DNA of 64,000 nt from Tetradesmus obliquus (Eukaryota; Chlorophyta; Chlorophyceae; Sphaeropleales; Scenedesmaceae), in the NCBI GenBank assembly GCA_030272155.1, contig CP126200.1, forward strand, positions 3,968,001 through 4,032,000, written 5' to 3'. A program made the position numbers and the translations under genes. Within the stretch, counting starts at the first letter, position 1. Each line of letters begins with the position of its first letter. Of the stretch, positions 56,199 to 64,000 are shown in pieces. The notes beneath the pieces were generated by a model that saw only the letters and a program-made list of their open reading frames with translations, was not told where the DNA came from and did not search any database.

Positions 56199-56899
56199 CA
56201 GCGTTAGCAGAGGCATGCAGTGAGGTTCACAGGCAGGGCCCGGGTCTGAGGCCAACATAATTTTGCACGGGGCTGAAGTCATCGTATTCCAAGCGCCCGG
56301 CGCAGTGCCCTTGCGGCATGGGGACTGCCATTGACCGGTTGAAGGAGCGGCAAGGGATACTATACCCTTCGTGACGAAGTTCCTTATGATCTGTAACCTC
56401 TCCTGTTTTCGTGTGAGTTGTTGCTGAGCCGCAGAACAGCAGGGCATGGGTCGCCTGGCCAGGCTGTACTGGCTGGATCATCCATGATGGCTGTACAGTG
56501 GCGGTTGCCGCAGCAACAGCTACCTCTCGATCAGGTATGCCCGCTTGTTGAACGTGTCCTAGCCGATACAGTGACGTAGCTCTGCTGTGAAGCTGACTAA
56601 AGGCAGAGGAACAAACGCCAGGATGCAAGCACACCATCTATAGGGCCCACAGGGCTCAGTCACCTACACAACCCTAGTGCTCTCAGAGCAACGTTTGCAA
56701 TGCCCACCACGTCCTTAACGTATCACGCAATCAAATCGCGCCAGAAGCACTTTCATCACTGCAAAGTTCGGCCCTGCTGGCTGTCACTCCTCACGAGGAG
56801 GCGGTGATACGCTCGCATGTCCCGACGCCTTATGCTCTAACAGCAACTATTCACCGAAAGAGCTACTGCAGTCCAGTGCAGCGTACCTAGCAAGGCCGT
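56199..56899. other. Gap between the M20 peptidase and CCA-enzyme genes
   Basis: It contains the M20 3' region and the CCA-enzyme upstream region. No coding sequence is recognised. Confidence 0.5.
56392..56396 (+). terminator. Candidate poly(A) signal of the M20 peptidase gene
   Basis: TGTAA 194 bases after the stop codon, the first such motif downstream. Confidence 0.45.
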
Positions 56900-59466
56900 A
56901 TGGCCATAATAGCAGCAGTGCACACTTCACCCCGCTGGCACTGCCTACAGCACACAGCAGCTCGCCTGTCAGGACTGCGCAGTCGGCGCTGTGCGAACCC
57001 AGCACTCTCTCAGACCCGCACCACACCAGCTGCAGCAGCAACAGCGTCACCTGCTGCGGCAATGGCCACCCACACCATACCAGGGGATGCTGTGCAGGAG
57101 AGGATCCACCTGACCTCAGAGGAGCGTGTGCTGTTCGACACGCTTCTGGCTGCAGCGAAGTTTGCAGGAAGCAACACAGTGCTGCGTGCAGCTGGTGGCT
57201 GGGTGCGGGACAAGCTGCTGGGCAAGGAGAGCAAGGACATCGACATTGCTTTGGACAACATGCTTGGCAAGGAATTTGCCGACAAAGTGGGTGTGGTGAT
57301 GCTGCTTTTATCAATGATCGTTGTTCATAATATGTTTTATAAAGTTAAAAGGCTGCTGTTTGACCAGCAGCTGGCTCAAGGAAATGCTTGGGTGCTGCTT
57401 TCTTGTGGCAAGCGAAATGCTTGCGTCAAACAGCAGCTGCCGTCAAACAGCAGCGCAAGTTCAGCACCCGGCTGTTGCTGCTTATGCCAGAGATAAACAG
57501 CTCAGAGCCACAGCAGCTGTGCGTTTGTCCTGCAATGCTCCTGCCTGTTGTTGTTCATCCCTGGCAAGCAACAGCAACGCAGCACACAGCCAAGCACTGC
57601 AGGCTGGGATGCCTAACGCGGCGTCATGCCCCTCAGGCTGCCTCCGCAGTGCTGGCATGCTGCAATCGCTATGCTGCAGCTCAAATTACAGCACCTAGCT
57701 GCATCTGTCATGTGCGGCACATGCAGCACGTGCACAGGGTTTGACCAGCAGCAGCTGCTGGCCTGGCCTGACATGAACAAGAAAGCAGCGGCTACCCTGG
57801 CTGGCTGTGTTGCATTACTACCCCTTTTGCGCTTTACTAAACGGGTGCCAAAAAAAGATGCCTCACTGCTGCCCGATTGTGTGTCTCTTGGCTTGCTGCT
57901 CTACTTGTCCTGCAAGCGCAGGTCAACGAGTACCTGGCCTCGCAGGGCAAGGAGACGCACACCGCAGCTGTCATCCATTCAAATCCCGACCAGTCAAAGC
58001 ACCTGGAGACGGCTCGTATGAAAGTCAACTCGCTGTGGATTGACTTGGTCAACCTTAGAAGCGAGACATATGCAGATGGCAGCCGCATCCCCAAGATGGA
58101 GTTTGGCACTCCCTTGCAGGATGCAATGAGGCGGTGAGCACGGCACTCTTTGGGCCCAGGCTGCTAGCTTGCTCGCGTGTTGATCGTCAGCTATACGGCG
58201 GTGCAACAGCAATGCCTGCACTGTACCAAACCCCTGCACTCAAGCACATGCCTGCACTGCATCAATAACCTGCACTCCACCAATCGCCTGCACTCCACCA
58301 ACTGCCTGCACTTCCTCAAACGCCTGCACTTCCCCAAACGCCTGCACTCCACCAACTGCCTGCAGGGACTTCACGGTGAACAGCCTGTTCTACAACTTGA
58401 ACGAGGACGCTGTGGAGGATCTCACGGGCCAGGGGCTGGAGGACTTGCGCCAGGGGCTGCTGCGCACGCCGCTGCCGCCGCAGGAGACCTTCAAAGATGG
58501 TGAGCAACATGGCCGCACCATCAGCTTTGCTGTAGATACATCGACATGGTTGAGTTATGTTGACACATCTATTATCTAACAGCAGACCTTTAAAATTGGT
58601 GAGGGAGGTCGCCGCACCATCTGCTTGGTTGTAAATACATTGAAATGGTTTAGTTATGTCCAACATATCTAAGTTGCGCTGGGTGCAGGAAACCTTAAGG
58701 ATGGTGACCCAGGGGCTGCAGGATAGTTTTGAACTTAACCAAGTCAGCGTGCAACCAAGCCAAGGGCTGGAGGTTTAAATCCGTTACATAACCATGTCAT
58801 TGTACAACCACCACCAAGCAGATGGCACGGCCTTGCCATCTGCTTGGTTGTATATCAACAGGGTTGTGGAAAATTGACCTAGCTGCATAAGGCTGCTCGT
58901 GACGTCTTCTGCCAGGTTCACCGTTGCAACTGTTTTGTCAGGGTGTGGAGTATGAAGTGGTTGCATGGGCAGTCAAGGTGTATGTTTGCCACTGTCGCTG
59001 CAGAAAGCTAGTCCACCACGCCACTGCATGACAAAGTTTTGTGATGCGTGGCACAGATGCGCAAAAACACATTGCCAGGTCTGAAGGGCTGAAGTTTGGT
59101 TTCGGCTGTATGCATGCACAAGTCGCCTGCGACATGCTTCGTTGTTTTATACATTCGTTTACAAAACACATTGCAAGGTCTGAACACATTGCAAGGTCCT
59201 CGTTGACAAAACACATTGCAAGGTCTGAAGTTTTGTTTCCACTCTATCTCCATGCACAAGTCGCCTGCAACATGCAGCCTCAATATGTCACCAGCGCAAT
59301 GCTGGGAGTTGATTGACAGGAGTGCGATGCCTGCTTCCTTGCTGTGCCTCGCCCGCTGCCGCTGCTGCCTGCAGATCCGCTGCGCGTGATGCGTGCTGTG
59401 CGCTTTGCCACCCGCTTCAACTTTGCCCCAGACCCTGCCATCCTCACGGCTGCTGCCAGTGAAGAG
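56900..59466 (+). CDS. CCA tRNA nucleotidyltransferase, head domain only (apparently truncated)
   Basis: Exons 56900-57286, 57922-58133, 58366-58499 and 59375-59466, with phases 0, 2 and 1, give 275 residues. The enzyme adds CCA to tRNA 3' ends. The class II head domain is complete: AAGGWVRDKLLG (Gly99-Gly100), KDIDIAL (metal-binding Asp113 and Asp115), DFTVNSLFYNLNED, and DPLRVMRAVRFATRFNF with the nucleotide-selecting arginines. Residues 1-60 are Ala/Thr/Ser-rich and may be an organelle-targeting leader; an internal Met (MATHTIP) could give a second, cytosolic form. After ASEE at 59466 I find no neck, body or tail exons before the convergent UBP6 gene. Reading through gives about 50 unrelated residues to a stop at 59625. 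A real truncation, a rearrangement or unrecognised exons are all possible. Confidence 0.83.
58210..58365 (+). repeat. Short tandem repeats before CCA-enzyme exon 3
   Basis: About eight degenerate units of CGCCTGCACTYCACCAAY run up to the real CTGCAG acceptor at 58365, so the polypyrimidine and acceptor region itself is repeated. Confidence 0.85.
58480..58705 (+). repeat. Two copies of the CCA-enzyme exon 3 end and donor
   Basis: CAGGAGACCTTCAAAGATG|GT at the real exon end (58499) recurs at about 58582 (CAGACCTTTAAAATTG|GT) and 58690 (GAAACCTTAAGGATG|GT). The following CGCACCATCNGCTTNGNTGT stretch is also repeated. The unit is about 100 bases. Confidence 0.9.
59150..59235 (+). repeat. Short repeat in the last CCA-enzyme intron
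   Basis: Three to four near copies of AACACATTGCAAGGTCTGAA, some sharing the longer ACAAAACACATTGCAAGGTC. Confidence 0.85.
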
Positions 59467-60529
59467 GTGAGCCATGCGTGGAGGTTGTCACTTTGGTTGT
59501 CACTTTGGTTGTCACTTTGGTGTAGCTTGCAGTCAATGAAACGTTCATCAAACACAAGTGGCAGGCAACACACACTGAAAAGCCACACTGCAACATGTTG
59601 CGTACTTGCATCCAAAAGGGGCTAGAAGGGGCTTACCGTAAGCCATTGACTGTCATTGCTGTGACAACCTTGCCGCTGTCCTGGTAATGGGTGGCCCGCA
59701 CCTGATGGACAACACGGCCTGGGTAAACTGTAGCATCTACTTGCCATGTGGCTATGGACCTCACAGCCAGTGGCTATGGACCTCACAGCAGCCCGTCCTG
59801 AGGGTGAAGCTACCCACTTGGGTTGCTTGCTGTTCTCGTTGGTTTCAAGTGTCCAGCCAGTGGAATGTTTTGTTCCCGTTGCTGATTGTTTACTTGTTGC
59901 TGAACTTGGACGGCATGTCAGTAATACCCTGAGACCCTGATGACCTGGCCATGACACCTGGTCATGACTGATCAGTGTGCACACTGGCGCAGCGTGGAGC
60001 CCTTGCTTGCTACAGCTGTTGAGTGCTTGCTTGCTGAGGCTCTCAAGCCCTTGCCTGCCACATAAAGAAAGTTGCCAATTGCATTTCATTACAAGCATAC
60101 GCAATTGCAACATCATGCATACTCGCATAGCTAGTAGACGGCTCTCCAGGCCACGCACGGCACCGAAGCCCTTGCTGGGACGCCATGCGCATTGCGGCAT
60201 GACGGCATCTGGCCGAGCTGAGCACAAGGCTGCACAGTGCAAGCACTTCCACAAGCAGCCCAGCTCATAAGTATTGCTGCAGCTGCCGCACTGTGGCACA
60301 GTAACACGCCGTTGAACGGCATACAGGTTGCCGGCGCAAGCATATCCCTTGAGGGTCCAGAACTACCGCCAGCCGGTGTTGGTGCAGCCAACAGCCATGT
60401 CTGCCACCCGAGGGCGGGGGAGCTCAACACACAAGAACCGCAAGCGCGTCGTGATGTTACAGGCACCAAAACACGCCGCACCGCGCTACTGCTGCATGTG
60501 TTGCAAGCAACTCAGCACCACACTCAACC
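59467..60529. other. Region after the last CCA-enzyme exon
   Basis: CCA-enzyme neck, body and tail exons would be expected here but I see none. A 13-bp unit (TTGTCACTTTGGT) is repeated three times near 59485-59523. The right end is the UBP6 3' region. Confidence 0.5.
60457..60461 (-). terminator. Candidate UBP6 poly(A) signal
   Basis: TTACA on the plus strand (TGTAA in the UBP6 direction), 69 bases beyond the stop codon. Confidence 0.5.
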
Positions 60530-61536
60530 CTACTCGGCCTTCATCGGCTCCGGCTGGCTCTCCGCTGCTGTCTCTGGCTTCGCTACTGCTGCTGCTGCTG
60601 CTGGCACCGCTGCCTCCGGGACAGTCACCGCCTTGTACATCAGCAGGTAGGCCATGTGCCAGTCGCCGCCGCCGTTGAGCGCCAGCACGTCCTCTGCTGT
60701 CTTGAAGTGCAGCTCATCGTCGTCAAACAGCACCCAGCGGCCGTCTGCCTGCTTGGTCCAGGCCACATAGTGCCCGCTGTCTGCGCTGCGCCCCTTGTGC
60801 GTGAGCACGCCCGCGAGCTCGTAGCGGCCTGCGACACAAGTCAGTTTCAATACTTTTGTCAAGTGTCCAACAGGTGTGTCTGCACTGCACGCTGCAGTTG
60901 CTGCGCCCAACACCGCGCCCTGCAGATGCACAACAATCTTTGGTAACAGCGGCATCCCAGCAAATGGTAAACTTTAGGGTTTAGGGTTTAGCGCTTTAAC
61001 CTTAAACTTTAGGGTTTAGGTTTAACGCTGCTGCCAACTTGGCTGAAAGTGCACAACAGCGCAAGCAACACTGCCGCAAGCAACACTGCCGCAAGCAACA
61101 CTGCCGCAAGCATCTTCAGCCAGCAGTCCGCACCCACCTGTTTGTGCGCCCGCAACGACCGCTGATGGCGGCCCAGCTGCTGCTGCGTCTGCATCCTTCA
61201 TGTCAACGTCACCAGCCGCTGCTGGCTCTGCTGCTGCTGCTGCTGCTGCTGCGCTGCTGCTGCCGCCTGCATCTAGCACTGGCGCCGGCTTGGGACCGTC
61301 TTCTGTTTTCAGCTGCTTCGCTGTCCGCTTCTCCAGCGATAGCTTGTCCTGCACAGCACACAGCAGCAGCGGCAGCAGCAAATTGGCAGACGTGCATCTC
61401 CACAGCTGACTGTATGCACTCAGCTGTCGAGAGAGCAAGCGGGGACAGACCAACTGACGACTGAGCTACCTGCACCGCAGCTATGCATGCTGCAGACACA
61501 CATTATTCTAGAGTGGCGGCTGCTGCTGCTGTTGCC

Positions 61537-61606
<70 letters not shown>

Positions 61607-64000
61607 CACATTGCAGCTGTGTATATAATGCTGCTGCCGCACCCGGCCCACCTGGTAGTCCTTGAGCGCCATGCGTGGCGCTGCCAGCTGCTTCTGCAGC
61701 TCGGGCGTGCAGTAGTCGTACACATCAAACTCCATTGGGAATGTCACCTGCAGCCACATTGCAAGCAGAACAGGTTGGATGGATATCGCCGCAGTGCAAA
61801 CAGGCCAACTGTGACCAGCGACCACGCACAAACATGACACAGCAAAAGAGCCAGCAACGGCTGTACGCAGCAGCTGCCGCACCTTGCGCAGGATCTTGGC
61901 CTTCTGGCGCACGTCTGCCTTGTAGAAGAAGCGCACCATCTGCACCGTAAGGTAGGGCGGCAGGCTAGCCAGCTGCGAGCTGCCCTTGAACAGCACCAGC
62001 CGCTCAGCCTGCAATTGAGCAAACATGCACACAGAAACAGAGGATGAGGGTTCATTTGAAGTTTGACCTAGAGGCAGGCTAGCCAGCTGCGAGCTGGTCT
62101 GCACCCAAGCAGGCGGCACACACTACACCAGTTGAGTGCGCTGTCGCTACTGCCAGTGTCGAGTACTGCTTGTTGCAGGTTGCAGCTTGCTGCCAGCTGT
62201 CCATCCCGCTGCTGCACGTGTGTCCTACGCTGCCGCAGCAAGCAGCGCAAGACCCGCACTTGCTGCCAGCGCGACACACACTGCAAGCTGTTGCAGCTGC
62301 AGTATGCGTCATGTGCTGCGGCTGCCACTGCTAGCAATGCTGCCGCCGCTGGCTCTGCAACCACACATACATTAAATACATATACACGCGCACCTGTGTG
62401 CTATTCTTCTCCCTGTCTTCCACCAGGGCCAGTGACACGCCCTGGTGCAGGTAGTTGACATCAACGCTGATGTTGCACTTGAGCGTGTACACAGTGCTGT
62501 CCTCCTGCAAACACACACACACACACACACATGACGTCATTGAGGTGGCACGCTCGCCCGACGGCGATGCTATCGGCCCGTAACTTACAAACTTCATTGC
62601 ATGCAGGTTACACCGGGCACACCCTCCCATATAGCGTAAGCTATGGCTTGATTGGTACCATGACGATGATGATTGACGTGGCACGCAGCTGCATGCGACA
62701 CTCAGCCAACCAGGCTGCAGCTTCTAGGGCAATTTAACAAGCAGGACACCTCAGCCTGGCAGCTGCAGGCACCCAATATGAAGAGTTGCAGGTAACACAC
62801 TTTGCAACAGCACCACGCAACATTTCGCTCCGGCTCACCTCAAATTCCTCGCCTGTTTCTGCGCACTTGAGCCTGGTGTGCAGCTTGAGCCCAAACAGCC
62901 GGTCCACTGCTGACTTGCCATCAGCATCCTGCACAGCAGCAGCAGAAGCACACCACATTGAGGACTTGATGTCGACCCCTGCAGCAGATGTGCCTCTACT
63001 GACACAGCACTGCCACGCAGCCTGCAACACTGCTGTTGAACACTGCTTGCACAAATGGTTGCTGCATGTGCATCAGCACACACATGGACCGCTGCTGTCC
63101 TCTGCACAATATCTCGTTCAAAACCCCTGCTCTGCAGAACCCGTCCTGCAGGCTGTCTTGCATATTTTCGCACACACCATCAGCTGCTCCTCTGCACAGA
63201 GCTTCCTGCAAACCCCTTTCCCTGCAAGTATCCTGCAACAATCCTGCAAGCTGCGGTGCAATCCTGCGCCCACCTTCAGCTGCTCCTTCAGCGCATACAT
63301 GACCTGCGTCCAGCACTCCTCCGCGTCCTGCTGCATGTACAGCCCCTCGTTTGTCTGCTGCGCAAACTGCGGGAAGCGCTGCCGCAGCGTCAGCAGGAAC
63401 TTGAAGGGCGGGAAGGGCTCACCGCCGCGCTGCAGGTCATCAAACAGCTCCCTAGCTGCCTGTGCGAGCTTTGCGTTGGGCTCGGAGAGTGAGGCGGGCT
63501 GGTAGGCCTGCAGCGCCTGCTTGAGGCCCTCCGCGGTGTACAGGCACTGCAGTGTGCTGTTCATGTAGCAGGTGTTGCCGAGGTTTTTGAGGCCTGAGCC
63601 ATATGCCTTGGTCTCCAGCGTGTTCTGCTCCTCCTCTGCATGGGGTTAGGGATCACAGAGTAACAGAAAAAGAAAAATTACAAAATACATGTGTTGAGCT
63701 GAAGCACTCTTTTCATGAATTGATGATGGGGAGGACAGCATACGCATATATATGTGTTGGCACTGCTGTGATCATGCTGCTGTGCCAGCCTTGCAGGCAT
63801 CACTGCATGCATGCACAAACTACTGGTGGTTCCACGTTGCTGCCAGCTACTGCCAGGCACATGATGCTCCTTTCACCAGCATCACATGCACGGATCATTG
63901 GCAGTTGGAACAGCAACAGAAGCAGAAGCAGAAGCAGCAGCGGCACACCTGGCAGGTCCTCCACAAACTTAGGCGCGTTTGTGGGTGCCTCAACCTTGAT
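60530..64000 (-). CDS. UBP6: Ubiquitin-specific protease UBP6/USP14 type, 5' end beyond right edge
   Basis: Eight exons are visible on the minus strand: 64000-63949 (partial), 63635-63274, 62928-62839, 62504-62394, 62008-61883, 61747-61652, 61348-61138 and 60828-60530. Phases agree and give 448 residues. UBP6/USP14 trims ubiquitin chains at the 19S proteasome. The Cys box is GLKNLGNTCYMNSTLQCLY, the QQDAEECW motif follows, and the His box is GRSADSGHYVAWTKQADGRW with FDDDELHF. VTFPMEFDVYDYCTPELQKQ and the AERLVLFKGSSQLASLPPYL segment are typical of this subfamily. The N-terminal ubiquitin-like domain expected for UBP6 lies outside the window; the visible start (KVEAPTNAPKFVEDLPEEEQ) is the usual linker. 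An Ala-rich insert from a CAG run lies in exon 61348-61138. The stop is TAG. Confidence 0.92.
60969..61026 (+). repeat. Interstitial telomere-like TTTAGGG units in a UBP6 intron
   Basis: ACTTTAGGGTTTAGGGTTTA, then GCGCTTTAACC, then ACTTTAGGGTTTAGGTTTAA. At least four TTTAGGG-type units lie in two clusters inside the intron before the last UBP6 exon. Confidence 0.9.
61061..61112 (+). repeat. 13-bp tandem repeat in a UBP6 intron
   Basis: About four units of GCAAGCAACACTGCC in a row beside the telomere-like units. Confidence 0.88.
61537..61606 (+). repeat. (GAT)23 microsatellite
   Basis: Twenty-three uninterrupted GAT units in the UBP6 intron after the exon ending at 61652. Both-strand translations give poly-Asp, poly-Met or poly-His frames that are not genes. 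Confidence 0.98.
62068..62105 (-). repeat. Copy of part of a UBP6 exon
   Basis: On the minus strand AGCTCGCAGCTGGCTAGCCT followed by GCC copies the SSQLASLP part of the exon starting at 62008, about 90 bases upstream in the intron. Confidence 0.85.

Noticed and set aside
61483-61665. Poly-Asp / poly-Met / poly-His open frames
   Set aside because: All are translations of the (GAT)23 microsatellite in a UBP6 intron.

Overview
The window looks like nuclear DNA from a green alga (Chlorophyta, probably Chlorophyceae). It carries a nuclear-encoded photosystem I gene (psaE), a plant-type APx-R peroxidase, plant-type endosulfine, a UBP6-type deubiquitinase, several plastid transit peptides, many short exons with GT-AG introns, and heavy CAG/CTG trinucleotide runs. 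TAA, TAG and TGA are all used as stops, as in the standard code. A short stretch of TTTAGGG-type telomere units sits in one intron. I cannot name the species.

Layout, left to right: a very large Gln/Ala/Ser-rich protein on the minus strand, cut by the left edge (1-5631); a plastid-targeted Mpv17/PMP22-family membrane protein (+, 7948-9643); psaE (-, 12846-14084); TAF9 (+, 15684-16690); an SNX1/2-like PX-BAR sorting nexin (+, 18124-24500); a 1359-residue low-complexity protein with a putative lipid-anchored N-terminus (+, 24839-29461); plant-type endosulfine (+, about 30102-31159); about 6 kb with no recognisable gene; APx-R (-, 37315-40224); a small plastid single-span membrane protein (+, 41141-42244); a repeat-rich gap; XRCC2 (-, 46071-49433, C-terminus unresolved); a small plastid membrane protein (-, 50252-52503); an IAA-amino-acid-hydrolase-like M20 peptidase (+, 52950-56198); the head domain of a CCA-adding enzyme (+, 56900-59466, no C-terminal half found); and UBP6/USP14 (-, 60530 to beyond the right edge).

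The genes are unrelated housekeeping and photosynthesis genes, with no operon-like cluster. All gene models were built by hand from splice-site, phase and protein-family agreement. Exon lengths and phases close exactly in every model except endosulfine exon 1, the XRCC2 C-terminus and the missing 3' half of the CCA gene.

The most striking feature is structural. In at least six genes the introns contain tandem, decayed copies of the adjacent exon boundary (splice site plus the first or last 15-60 bases of the exon). In the sorting nexin nearly every intron is affected, and one intron is little more than six such copies in a row. Splice junctions are mostly of the form AG|GT on both sides, so each duplication carries a ready-made splice site. 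This looks like intron growth, and perhaps intron birth, by local tandem duplication of exon edges.
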